Positions 1 to 8,065 of a stretch of DNA of 11,659 bases are shown piece by piece. Origin of the DNA: Lysobacteraceae bacterium. Its GTDB lineage: Bacteria; Pseudomonadota; Gammaproteobacteria; Xanthomonadales; Xanthomonadaceae. The stretch spans positions 1 through 11,659 of the forward strand of contig JAGNNB010000053.1 of the NCBI GenBank assembly GCA_017990865.1. The letters are read 5' to 3'. The notes under the pieces were generated by a model that saw only the letters and a program-made list of their open reading frames with translations, was not told the origin of the DNA and did not search any database. The translations under genes were made by a program, and so were the position numbers. The first letter of the stretch is position 1, and every line of letters begins with the position of its first letter.

Positions 1-2
1 CG

Positions 3-1784
3 GACGACGTGTTCATCACCGACTACGCGACGTATCGGCCGTCCTACGACGACCAGGCGTCGTTCGTCAGCACCCCGATCGTGCAGAACGGCAAGACCAT
101 CGGCGTCTTCATCGTGCAGTTGCCGATCGACCGCGTCAACGAAATCATGACCTTCAAAGGCAAATGGAACGACGTGGGTCTCGGCGATTCGGGCGAAACC
201 TATTTGGTCGGCCCGGATAAAGCGCCGCGTTCGATCTCGCGCTTCATGAAGGAAAACAGCGGCGGCTTCGTCGCCTCGATGCGCACGCTGAAATTGCCGA
301 CCGCCAAACTGGCGGCGATGGATTCGCGCGATTCCAACGTGGGTTTGATGCAAATCGACACCCAAGGCGTACGACAGGCGCTGGAAGGCAAAATCGGTAC
401 GGCGGTCTACCCGGACTATCGCGGCATCGACGTGCTGGGCTCGTTCGCTCCGATCGATGTGCTCGGCCTGCGTTGGGCGATCCTGTCGGAAATCGATACG
501 TCCGAATCGAACCGCCCGGTCGCATCGCTGCAGCGAGGCATTTTGTTCGCCGGCTTGGCGACCTTGCTGCTGGTGGGCTTGATCGCGTTGTTCGCCGGTT
601 TGCGTTTGGCGCGCTCGATCAACACGCCGCTGACGCAAGTGCAAGATACGGTGAAGAAAGTGGCCGCAGGCGATCTGGCCGCGCGCACGAAGCTGAAATC
701 GACCGACGAAATCGCGCAATTGTCGAACGCGCTCGACACGCTGCTCGACGAAAAGGTGACGGAGCTGGCGCGCGCGCAGTCGGAAAACGAACAGCTCAAC
801 AACTCGGTGATCGAGATCATGATGTCGGTGGCGCAGCTCGCGCAGCGCGACCTCAACGTCAAGGTGCCGGTGTCCGAAGACGTGACCGGCGCGGTGTCGG
901 ACGCCATCAACATGATGACGTCGTCGACCGCGGGCGCACTGAAGCAGGTCACCACGATTTCGAACCAAGTCTCGGACAGCTCGGGCCGCGTCCGCGAACG
1001 CGCCGACACCGTGCTCAAGCTCGCCGACGAAGCCAGCAACCAAGCGAATGCGGCGTCGGCCGAATTGAGCGCCACCGCGAACGCGCTGCGCCAGATCGGC
1101 GATCAGGCGCAGGGCGCAGGGCGCGAAGCGGAACGCGCGTTGACCGCGACCGGCGAGGCGCTGAGCGTGGTGCGCGCGACGGTGGAGGGCATCAATAACT
1201 CGCGCGATCAGATTCGCGAGACCGAAAAGCGCGTGAAACGCTTGGCCGAACGCTCGCAGGAAATTTCCTCGGCGGTGAACATCATCGGCCAGATCGCCGA
1301 ACGCACCTCGGTGTTGGCGCTGAACGCGTCGATGCAGGCGGTGGCGGCCGGCGAAGCGGGCCGCGGTTTCGCGGTGGTGGCGGACGAAGTGAAGCGTCTA
1401 GCCGAAAACGCCCGCGAAGCGACGCAGCAGATCGCCGGCTTGGTGAGCGCGATCCAATCGGATACCACCGAAACGCTACAAGCGATGAACGGCACGATCG
1501 CGCAGGTCGTGGACATCACCAAACTCGCCGACCGCGCCGGCACGCAGATGAACGATACCCGCGCCGCGACCGAAGCGCTGGTGAACTCGGTGCGCACGAT
1601 CTCCCAAGCCACGCAAACGCAGGGCGAGGCTTCGCAACGCCTGCTGGCGCGCGCGTACGATCTCATCAGCGCCTCGCAACGCACGCTGGAAGAAATCGAA
1701 CTGCAGCGCACCGACACCGAACAGTTGACCGAATCGGCCAGCTCGCTGGTGCGCACGGTGTCCGAGTTCAGGCTGCCGGGCTGA
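3..1784 (+). CDS. Methyl-accepting chemotaxis protein, dCache sensor with PilJ-type signalling half (5' partial)
   Basis: A membrane chemoreceptor that passes periplasmic ligand binding to a CheA-type kinase. The frame is open to the left edge (codons GAC GAC precede the GTG at 9), so the N-terminus and first membrane segment lie outside the window. Counting from the codon at 9: residues 1-170 are the membrane-proximal part of a double-Cache domain (QNGKTIGVFIVQLPIDRVN, then GLGDSGETYLVG), 178-202 a transmembrane helix, about 203-255 HAMP, and about 265-312 a second HAMP-like segment (LAQRDLNVKVPVSEDVTGAV). Residues about 320-590 are the MCP coiled coil with its kinase-contact hairpin at 432-465 (LALNASMQA, AGEAGRGFAVVADEV). 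The end, SEFRLPG, and the second HAMP resemble type IV pilus receptor PilJ as I recall it, but the sensor is dCache rather than the usual PilJ domain. No CheR-binding C-terminal pentapeptide is seen. The kinase gene follows after 12 bases, so the two probably work as a pair. Confidence 0.93.
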   Translation, partial: DDVFITDYATYRPSYDDQASFVSTPIVQNGKTIGVFIVQLPIDRVNEIMTFKGKWNDVGLGDSGETYLVGPDKAPRSISRFMKENSGGFVASMRTLKLPTAKLAAMDSRDSNVGLMQIDTQGVRQALEGKIGTAVYPDYRGIDVLGSFAPIDVLGLRWAILSEIDTSESNRPVASLQRGILFAGLATLLLVGLIALFAGLRLARSINTPLTQVQDTVKKVAAGDLAARTKLKSTDEIAQLSNALDTLLDEKVTELARAQSENEQLNNSVIEIMMSVAQLAQRDLNVKVPVSEDVTGAVSDAINMMTSSTAGALKQVTTISNQVSDSSGRVRERADTVLKLADEASNQANAASAELSATANALRQIGDQAQGAGREAERALTATGEALSVVRATVEGINNSRDQIRETEKRVKRLAERSQEISSAVNIIGQIAERTSVLALNASMQAVAAGEAGRGFAVVADEVKRLAENAREATQQIAGLVSAIQSDTTETLQAMNGTIAQVVDITKLADRAGTQMNDTRAATEALVNSVRTISQATQTQGEASQRLLARAYDLISASQRTLEEIELQRTDTEQLTESASSLVRTVSEFRLPG

Positions 1785-1796
1785 TCGGCGCGTTCG

Positions 1797-4700
1797 ATGT
1801 CGACGGGGATCGCAAGCGACGGAGCCGCAACCGGGCTCGATGAATTCCAGAGCCGTCTGGACACTCTGGTGATGCTGCTGCAGGCGGCGCATCAGGTGTC
1901 GGACATGGCCGAGCCCTCGCTGCTGCACGAAATGATCGGCACGCTGCAAGCGAGCGCTGCCGACGCCGGGCTGCCGGGCGTAGCCGAACTGCTGCGCAGT
2001 TGGAAAGCGGCGCTGCACGATAGACTTCGGGGCGAAACGCCGTTGGCCGGCGACGATCTGCTGCAGACGACGATCTGGTTCATGACGCTGCAGGAACACG
2101 TCGCCGGGCGTCTGGACGCCAACGGCCGCGAAATGCTCGCGCAATTGCCCGAAGGCATCCTCTGGTTGCCGCAGCTCTCGCCCGCGCTGGTTCGCGCGAT
2201 CTTGCGCAAACTCGAATCCACGCCGTCGACCTCGCTCGCCGCCGATGTCGCGTCGATGGCGCGCAGCGATGCCGACACCGCATCGCGGAGCATCGCCGCG
2301 GGCGCACCGACGGATGCGCCGACAGAGGTGTCGACGGAGACCGATCTCGCCGCTTTCGCCGACGACGGGCGGATCGAGAATGCGCGATCGCAGCCGCCGC
2401 ACGTCATCGGCAGCCTGGATGTCACGGCCGATCTGCTCGCACAGTTGCCGCCCGAATTTCTCGCCGCGTTTCCGCCCGGCGCGCTCGACGACCTGCCGCC
2501 GGACGTGCTGGAAGCGCTTCTCAGCGAAACCCGACACGGCAGCGGCGATATCTTCGCCTCGCCGGACATCGATTCGGCACTGCAAGAGGCGACCTTCGCC
2601 TTCGACGAAACCGACGCGACCGACGCGACCGACGCGGGCAATATCGCGCTTTTCGCGGACAGCGACGCGAAGACCGATCCGGTACTCGTCGACAACGACG
2701 ATCCAAACGCTGAGGCGAACGCTGAGGCGAACGCCGACGCGTCGAGCATCGATGCGTCGCCCGACACCGATGCTCAGCGCGATGCCGTCTCGATCGACGC
2801 GGATGCGGACGCTGCGTTCGTCTTCGGCGACGCGACGACCGATGCGCCGCTCGATGCGATAGCCGCGGACGCGCCGAACATGGAAGCGTCCATCGAAGCG
2901 GACATTGACGCAAACGTCGAAGCCAACACTGACGCGACTGCTGACGCGACCGCCGCTGCGATCGCAGCGCACGAAGCGACGCTCGTCGAAACCCACGAAA
3001 CGCAAACCGCCGCAGCCTTCGCATTCTCCGCGGACGCGCCGTCGCCGAGCGATGTCATCGGCGATAGCGTAGCGTCGATCGCGGCGGCCGATGCCGCGAA
3101 GATCGACGATGAACCCGCATTCGCGTTCGACGATATGCCTGCGGTATCCGCGGACGACGCGTCGGCGGCGATCTGGATCGGGCGCGAAGAATTGGATCTC
3201 ACTCGCCAAGCGATCCTGGAGCAAGTGTTGCCGCTCGCGCAGGCGTGGGCGGATACGCCGGACGCCGATGCGAGCGCGCCTATCCTCGAAGAGTTGTCGT
3301 ACCAATGCCAATTGGTCGTCAACGTGATGGAGCTGATCGGCACCCGCACTTTGGCGCAAGGCATGGATGTCGTACGCGTCGGCATCGAAGCGCGCGACCC
3401 GGCGGTGACGCCCGAGACCGTGGCGATCTGGTGCAGCGTGTTGCTGGCGACCATCGAAACGCCGAACGCCGAATCGGCCGAGTCTTTAGCCATCGCATCG
3501 CTGGACGTGCCGGATTTGGACGAAGCATGGCGCACGGCCTTGGTCGAAGAGTTCGCGCGCGTGCGCATCGGCCTGGACCCGGCGCTGATCGCGGAACGCA
3601 AAACCCAAGCGCTGCCCGAAGACATCGCGCTCGCGCCCGCGGACGACGTGTTGCCCAGCGTACTCGACGGCATGCTGCGCGAGTTGCCGGGCAACGCCAC
3701 GCGATTCGGCGCATCGGTGCGCGCACTCGCCGAAACCGGCGCGTTCGACGCCATCGACGAAGCGCGTCGCGTCGCGCACACGCTCAAAGGCGACGCCAAC
3801 ACCGTGGGCGTGCGCGGACTCGCCAACCTCACCCACGCATTGGAAGACATTCTGATCGTGCTGGCGAAGCGGCCCGAACTGCTCGACGCCGAATGCGCGG
3901 ATCTGTTGATCGGCGCCGGCGATACGGTGGAAGAGATCGCCGACCATTTGCTTGGTCGCGGTCCCGCACCGGGAGGTTTTCTCGACACCTATCAGCATGT
4001 GCTCGACACCGCGAATGCGCTGATGGACGGCGCCGACGCCGTGCCCGCGAAAGCCGCGTCTGCGGCGCCCGCGCAGGATGCATCGCAAACGATCGCGGCC
4101 GCCGTCGCCGACACATCGACCGCAGACTCCATCGGTACAGCCGCTATCGGTGCAGCAGCCGTCGGTGAGGCCTCCGTCGGCACTGAGACGGTCGAACCGC
4201 AATCGGGCATGGCCGCGTCCGGCATCCAAAGTCTCAACGTGCCCAGCGCGCTGCTCGACGAACTGCAGCGCCTGGCCGGCGAAAGCTTGGTGACCGCGCG
4301 TCAAATCGATCGACAGCTCGACAGCCTCGGCGGCCTGCATCGCGATCAACGCCAAGGCGTGCGCAATACGCATGAACTGATGGGTCGCCTCGACGACCTG
4401 GTGGCGCTGCGCGGCGCGGCGCTGCAATCGACCGCGCAGAAAGCCGGCGCGGATCTCGACCCGCTGGAAATCGACCAGTACAACGAACTGCACGTGATTT
4501 CGCGTCAGTTGCTCGAAGCGCACGCCGACAGCGCCGAATTCATGCGTCGCATCGAGCGCGCGATGAATGCGCTGGCCGATCTGCGCAGCGAACAGGAACA
4601 ACTCAACCGCGAACTGCAGCGCACGGTGCTGCGCACGCGCACGGTGCCTTTCAGCCAGGTTTCCGCGCGTTTGCAGCGTATCGTGCGCCAGACCTCGAAA

Positions 4701-6056
4701 CAGGTGTTGAAACCGGTGCAATTGGAGCTGGTCGGCGAAAGTCTGCCGCTCGACGCCGAATTGCTCGAACGCGTAGTCGAACCGCTCGCACATATATTGC
4801 GCAACGCGATCGACCACGGCATCGAATCGCCGGGACGCCGCCGCGAAGCCGGGAAACCCGAAGAAGGCCGCATTGTGCTGCGCGTCGGTCTGCAAGGCGA
4901 CTCCGCGACCATCGATATCCAAGACGACGGCGCCGGTTTGGACTTCGCCGCGATCCGCGAACGCGCGATCGAAGCGGGCCTGCTCGGCGCCGAGCAAGAC
5001 GCCGACGAACGCCTGTTGACGCGCATGATTCTGCTGCCGGGGTTCTCGACCCGCAGCGCCGCCACCGAAGTGTCGGGACGCGGCATCGGCATGGACGTGG
5101 TGAACCAACGCATCGCCGCATTGCGCGGCGCGATGACCATCTCCAGCGAACGCGGCATCGGCATGCGCGTCTCGCTGCGTTTGCCGGTCACGCAAACTCT
5201 CGCCAACGTGATCGTCGCGCGCGGCCAGCGCCAAGTCAGCGCGGTGGTCGCCTCCTCGGTGGAACGCGTGATCAGTTTCGCGGCGGGCGAATGTCTCTTC
5301 GACGCGCACGACGGTCGCTTGTGGGTGATGCTCGGCGACGAACGCGTGCCGGCGCTGCCGATCGAAACGTTTTATGGCGTGTCGGCGGACCCGCGCATGT
5401 GGCTGGATGTCCCCGGCGTCGGCCTGCAAGTGCGCGATGCCGACGGGCGCGTCAGCGTGGTGCTGGTGCAAAGCATCGACGAAGTGCGCAGCACCGTGGT
5501 CAAACCGATCGGTGCGTATCTGCCGCCGATTCCGGCGGTGCGCGGCGTCACCCAACTCGGCGACGGCGGCCTCGCGCCGGTTATCGACGTGGACGTGTTG
5601 CTGCAATCGCTGCAAGGGCGCGCGCTGGACGTGGGCGCGCTGACGCTCGCCGCAGCCCCGTTGGCGACGCGCGTGGTGGTGGCCGACGACTCGCTCAGCG
5701 TGCGCCGCGCGCTGGAACAATTGATGCAGGACGCCGGGTTCGAAGTGGAAACCGCGCGCGACGGCTTCGAAGCCCTGGCCGCGATCCAGGCCAAACCGAC
5801 CCATGCGGTGCTGGTGGACTTGGAAATGCCGCGCATGAACGGCTTGGAAGTGGCCCGCAATCTGCGTACGCACGCCGAGACGCGCGATCTGCCGGTGGTG
5901 ATGATCACCTCCCGCGCGACCGAAAAACACCAGGCGATGGCCGAGCAAGCCGGTGTCACCCGCATGCTGGGCAAGCCCTTCTCCGAAGACAGTCTCGTCG
6001 CTTTGGTGCGCGAATTGATCGCCGAGCGCGCCGCGGCCGGCGATTCCGCGCCGTAA
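1797..6056 (+). CDS. ChpA-like hybrid chemotaxis histidine kinase (Hpt-HATPase-CheW-REC)
   Basis: A 1419-residue cytoplasmic CheA-family kinase fused to a receiver, as in ChpA/FrzE-type systems; partner of the receptor gene just upstream. Layout: residues 1-140, helical and Hpt-like without a phospho-histidine motif; about 272-455, Asp/Ala-rich low-complexity linker; about 458-600, a second degenerate Hpt-like helical block; about 620-720, a true Hpt domain with phospho-acceptor H661 in HTLKGDANTVG; about 735-800, an Ala-rich linker; about 810-960, P3-like helical dimerisation region; about 970-1120, HATPase with N box N1003 (NAIDHGIE), G1 box D1043-G1047 (DDGAG) and G2 box G1094-G1098 (GRGIG). 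A CheW-like domain covers about 1125-1265 and a receiver about 1290-1410, with acidic pair D1297/D1298, phospho-acceptor D1341 (VDLEMPRMNG) and K1393 (LGKPFS). All catalytic boxes look intact. No strong Shine-Dalgarno precedes the ATG, so translational coupling to the receptor gene is likely. The output (twitching or another surface behaviour) is inferred from the family only. Confidence 0.93.
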   Translation: MSTGIASDGAATGLDEFQSRLDTLVMLLQAAHQVSDMAEPSLLHEMIGTLQASAADAGLPGVAELLRSWKAALHDRLRGETPLAGDDLLQTTIWFMTLQEHVAGRLDANGREMLAQLPEGILWLPQLSPALVRAILRKLESTPSTSLAADVASMARSDADTASRSIAAGAPTDAPTEVSTETDLAAFADDGRIENARSQPPHVIGSLDVTADLLAQLPPEFLAAFPPGALDDLPPDVLEALLSETRHGSGDIFASPDIDSALQEATFAFDETDATDATDAGNIALFADSDAKTDPVLVDNDDPNAEANAEANADASSIDASPDTDAQRDAVSIDADADAAFVFGDATTDAPLDAIAADAPNMEASIEADIDANVEANTDATADATAAAIAAHEATLVETHETQTAAAFAFSADAPSPSDVIGDSVASIAAADAAKIDDEPAFAFDDMPAVSADDASAAIWIGREELDLTRQAILEQVLPLAQAWADTPDADASAPILEELSYQCQLVVNVMELIGTRTLAQGMDVVRVGIEARDPAVTPETVAIWCSVLLATIETPNAESAESLAIASLDVPDLDEAWRTALVEEFARVRIGLDPALIAERKTQALPEDIALAPADDVLPSVLDGMLRELPGNATRFGASVRALAETGAFDAIDEARRVAHTLKGDANTVGVRGLANLTHALEDILIVLAKRPELLDAECADLLIGAGDTVEEIADHLLGRGPAPGGFLDTYQHVLDTANALMDGADAVPAKAASAAPAQDASQTIAAAVADTSTADSIGTAAIGAAAVGEASVGTETVEPQSGMAASGIQSLNVPSALLDELQRLAGESLVTARQIDRQLDSLGGLHRDQRQGVRNTHELMGRLDDLVALRGAALQSTAQKAGADLDPLEIDQYNELHVISRQLLEAHADSAEFMRRIERAMNALADLRSEQEQLNRELQRTVLRTRTVPFSQVSARLQRIVRQTSKQVLKPVQLELVGESLPLDAELLERVVEPLAHILRNAIDHGIESPGRRREAGKPEEGRIVLRVGLQGDSATIDIQDDGAGLDFAAIRERAIEAGLLGAEQDADERLLTRMILLPGFSTRSAATEVSGRGIGMDVVNQRIAALRGAMTISSERGIGMRVSLRLPVTQTLANVIVARGQRQVSAVVASSVERVISFAAGECLFDAHDGRLWVMLGDERVPALPIETFYGVSADPRMWLDVPGVGLQVRDADGRVSVVLVQSIDEVRSTVVKPIGAYLPPIPAVRGVTQLGDGGLAPVIDVDVLLQSLQGRALDVGALTLAAAPLATRVVVADDSLSVRRALEQLMQDAGFEVETARDGFEALAAIQAKPTHAVLVDLEMPRMNGLEVARNLRTHAETRDLPVVMITSRATEKHQAMAEQAGVTRMLGKPFSEDSLVALVRELIAERAAAGDSAP
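2611..2637 (+). repeat. 9-bp in-frame tandem repeat (3 copies) in the ChpA-like linker
   Basis: Unit CCGACGCGA occurs three times in a row (last base of copy three is G). It encodes repeated Thr-Asp-Ala in the Asp/Ala-rich linker. The unit is a multiple of three, so copy-number change would keep the frame. Confidence 0.85.
2706..2741 (+). repeat. 12-bp in-frame tandem repeat (2 exact, 1 diverged copy) in the ChpA-like linker
   Basis: AACGCTGAGGCG is present twice exactly (2706-2717, 2718-2729), followed by the diverged copy AACGCCGACGCG. It encodes Asn-Ala-(Glu/Asp)-Ala units. With the 9-bp repeat upstream it suggests that the linker grows by slippage. Confidence 0.85.
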
Positions 6057-6064
6057 CGACATGG

Positions 6065-6082
6065 GCTGCGCTTCGGCGCAGC
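6065..6082 (+). terminator. UUCG-capped hairpin after the chemotaxis operon
   Basis: GCTGCGC, loop TTCG, GCGCAGC: a perfect 7-bp stem closed by the very stable UUCG tetraloop, starting 9 bases after the stop of the ChpA-like gene. What follows (GATTCTT) is only weakly T-rich, so the hairpin is certain but its role as an intrinsic terminator is a guess. It could also just protect the mRNA 3' end. It lies between the signalling operon and kbl. Confidence 0.55.
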
Positions 6083-6203
6083 GATTCTTCGCGCCCTGCG
6101 CATGAACGCCGATGTCGCGCCATCGCCGCAGCCGCCGCAGCCGCCACGAAGCCGGCCGGGCCGGCCGCGTACACTACGCGTCTCGACCTCCGCGCACATC
6201 GCC

Positions 6204-7412
6204 ATGCCCACCACCGACGCCCGCCTCACCCAACGCTACGCCGACGAACTCGAGCAGATCCGCGCGCAAGGGCTGTTCAAGTCCGAACGCATCATCGCCA
6301 GCCCGCAATCGGCGGAGATCGTGCTCGCCGACGGTCGGAAGGTGCTGAATTTCTGCGCCAATAATTATCTCGGCCTCGCCGATCATCCCGATATCATCGC
6401 GACGGCCAAAGCAGCGCTCGACAGCCACGGTTTCGGCATGGCCTCGGTGCGTTTCATCTGCGGTACGCAAGACCTGCACAAGCGTCTGGAAAAAACCATC
6501 GCCGCGTTCTTCGGCACCGAAGACACCATTCTCTACGCCGCCTGTTTCGACGCGAACGGCGGTCTATTCGAGCCACTGCTGGACGAGAGCGACGCCATCG
6601 TCAGCGACGCGCTGAATCACGCTTCGATCATCGATGGCGTACGCCTGTGCAAGGCGAAGCGTTATCGTTACGCCAACTGCGATATGGCCGATCTCGAAAA
6701 GCAGTTGCAGCAGGCGAAAGCCGACGGCGCGCGCACGATTCTGATCTCCACCGACGGCGTGTTCTCGATGGACGGTTTCGTCGCCCCGCTCGACCAAATC
6801 ACCGCGCTCGCCGCACAGCACGGCGCGTTGGTGCATATCGACGAATGCCACGCCACCGGCTTTCTCGGCGCCACTGGCCGCGGTTCGGCGGAAGTGCGCG
6901 GCGTGCTCGACAAGATCGATATTTTCACCGGCACGCTGGGCAAGGCGATGGGCGGCGCGCTGGGCGGTTTCACCACCGCGCGCGCCGAAGTGATCGAAAT
7001 GCTGCGCCAACGCTCGCGGCCCTATTTGTTCTCCAATTCGCTGCCGCCGCACGTCGTCGCGGCCGGCATCGAAGCCTTCGATATGCTGGCCGCCGCGGGC
7101 GAGCTGCGCGAGCGCTTGATCGAAAATACCGGTTATTTCCGCGAAAAAATGACCGCTGCCGGCTTCGACATCAAACCCGGCGCGCATCCGATCTGTCCGG
7201 TGATGCTTTACGACGCGCCGCTGGCGCAGCGTTTTGCCGAGCGCTTGCTCGAAGAAGGCGTCTACGCGATCGGTTTTTTCTTCCCGGTGGTGCCGAAAGG
7301 CCAAGCGCGCATCCGCACGCAGATGAGCGCCGCGCATACCCGCGAGCATTTGGATCGTGCCATCGACGCGTTCGTGCGCATCGGTCGCGAGTTGGGCGTG
7401 ATCCGCGCCTGA
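6204..7412 (+). CDS. kbl: Glycine C-acetyltransferase (2-amino-3-ketobutyrate CoA ligase)
   Basis: A PLP enzyme of the alpha-oxoamine synthase family. It splits 2-amino-3-oxobutyrate with CoA into glycine and acetyl-CoA, the second step of threonine breakdown after threonine dehydrogenase. The 402-residue product follows E. coli Kbl closely almost throughout (for example [76 protein letters not shown]). Active-site features seen: the PLP lysine K247 in [11 protein letters not shown]213 and H216 in the IDECHATGF strand, and H139. The frame is open back to an ATG at 6102, but that would add 34 Pro/Arg-rich residues absent from the family. The ATG at 6204 gives the normal length, although no clear Shine-Dalgarno precedes it. 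The usual partner tdh is not next to it; an HNH protein gene follows 31 bases downstream. Confidence 0.96.
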   Translation: MPTTDARLTQRYADELEQIRAQGLFKSERIIASPQSAEIVLADGRKVLNFCANNYLGLADHPDIIATAKAALDSHGFGMASVRFICGTQDLHKRLEKTIAAFFGTEDTILYAACFDANGGLFEPLLDESDAIVSDALNHASIIDGVRLCKAKRYRYANCDMADLEKQLQQAKADGARTILISTDGVFSMDGFVAPLDQITALAAQHGALVHIDECHATGFLGATGRGSAEVRGVLDKIDIFTGTLGKAMGGALGGFTTARAEVIEMLRQRSRPYLFSNSLPPHVVAAGIEAFDMLAAAGELRERLIENTGYFREKMTAAGFDIKPGAHPICPVMLYDAPLAQRFAERLLEEGVYAIGFFFPVVPKGQARIRTQMSAAHTREHLDRAIDAFVRIGRELGVIRA

Positions 7413-7413
7413 C

Positions 7414-7433
7414 GGCCGGCGTCGAACCCGGCC
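7414..7433. other. Small inverted repeat between kbl and the HNH gene
   Basis: GGCCGG (7414-7419) and CCGGCC (7428-7433) are separated by 8 bases. The repeat starts right after the kbl stop and ends 10 bases before the HNH start codon. A folded mRNA could attenuate read-through or cover the HNH ribosome-binding region. No T-run follows, so it is not a standard terminator, and short GC palindromes are common in DNA of this composition. Confidence 0.35.
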
Positions 7434-7443
7434 CTCGCCCGCG

Positions 7444-7857
7444 ATGCGTCCCGCTCTGCGTCGTCTATTCCTCCGCGCGCTCGAACGCGACGCCGAGGCG
7501 CGGCTCGAAAACGGCGTCTGGGAAACGCGCTGTCTGCACTGCCGCTCGCGACTGCTCGTGCGCGAAGACGGCGAAGCCTTGGGCCACGCCACGCTCGAAC
7601 ACGTCGTGCCGCAAGCGTGGTTCGGCAAACGCGCCGCGAAGACGCTGACGGCGCGCGTGGGCGACGACGCCGACGATCCGCGCAATCTCGCCGTCGCGTG
7701 CGCGGGTTGCAATCACGGCAAGGGCGTCAGCCACGACGCGAAAGGACCGAACGACGCGCGCGCCGTCGCGGTCGTGGCCGCACTGCTGGAACGCCGACTC
7801 GCGCGCTGGCGCGAGCCGGCGGAGATATCGACCCGATCATCGTCGGATCGGCCATAA
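7444..7857 (+). CDS. HNH endonuclease family protein with zinc-binding Cys pairs
   Basis: A 137-residue protein with the HNH (beta-beta-alpha metal) fold signature: a first zinc pair C30-x2-C33 (CLHC), the catalytic-strand motif E52-H53 in LEHVVPQAWFG, and N81 followed by the second pair C86-x2-C89-N90 (DPRNLAVACAGCNHGKG). This order (CxxC, then [DE]H-hydrophobic-P, then N and CxxCN) is typical of small stand-alone HNH proteins, which nick or cut DNA with a metal ion. The N-terminus is basic and helical. The C-terminal 20 residues are Arg/Ser-rich and look unstructured. No restriction-modification, phage or homing-intron partner lies nearby, so the role is unknown; DNA repair or a defence remnant are possibilities. 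It may be co-transcribed with kbl (31-base gap). Confidence 0.85.
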   Translation: MRPALRRLFLRALERDAEARLENGVWETRCLHCRSRLLVREDGEALGHATLEHVVPQAWFGKRAAKTLTARVGDDADDPRNLAVACAGCNHGKGVSHDAKGPNDARAVAVVAALLERRLARWREPAEISTRSSSDRP

Positions 7858-8065
7858 AGTTGCGCGACAATCATCGCCCGCTCTAAATTCGCGAACGCCG
7901 TATTGTTCTACACAGGCAGCTCGTCCGCATACGCGATATTGGTCAGCGGCCGCGAGCGAGTCGCATACACGATGGAAGGCGAGATCTACGAGGACACTAT
8001 CGTCGCCTTCGGAACGTCGGCTCGCCGGGCGAGGCGAACCGACGGAGAAGCCGATGCGATTCGCA
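7858..8065. other. Convergent intergenic region between the plus- and minus-strand gene blocks
   Basis: About 200 bases between the HNH gene and the converging exported-protein gene. The plus frame that contains the HNH gene stays open past its TAA until 8118. A TTG at 7903 and an ATG at 7972 are possible starts, but neither has a Shine-Dalgarno, and the frame runs 53 bases into the opposing gene, so I do not call a gene. The region also holds a hairpin at 8015-8044 and a GATGC/GCATC palindrome at 8053-8067 that overlaps the stop codon of the minus-strand gene. Confidence 0.6.
8015..8044. other. GC-rich hairpin between convergent genes, possible bidirectional transcript end
   Basis: CGTCGG (8015-8020) pairs with CCGACG (8039-8044). 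Inside this, CTCGC (8021-8025) pairs with GCGAG (8029-8033) around a CGG loop, with a 5-base bulge on the 3' side. It gives 11 base pairs in total. There is no T-run on either strand, so Rho-independent termination is doubtful. The position between converging genes fits a transcript-end role. Confidence 0.35.

Noticed and set aside
2611..2741. Clustered short repeats as a possible CRISPR
   Set aside because: Units are 9 and 12 bp, directly adjacent without spacers, and lie in frame within a coding sequence.
1476..3359. 627-codon minus-strand open frame
   Set aside because: Antisense to the receptor and kinase genes, Arg-dominated, no recognisable domain; a shadow.
3486..6062. 858-codon open frame on the minus strand, antisense to the kinase gene
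   Set aside because: It mirrors the high-GC codon pattern of the clearly real ChpA-like gene; its translation is His/Arg/Gln-rich without domain motifs. It is a compositional shadow.
6102..6203. 34-codon N-terminal extension of kbl
   Set aside because: Pro/Arg/Ala low-complexity sequence absent from Kbl; the ATG at 6204 gives the usual family length. GGCCGG repeats in this stretch look like composition rather than an operator.
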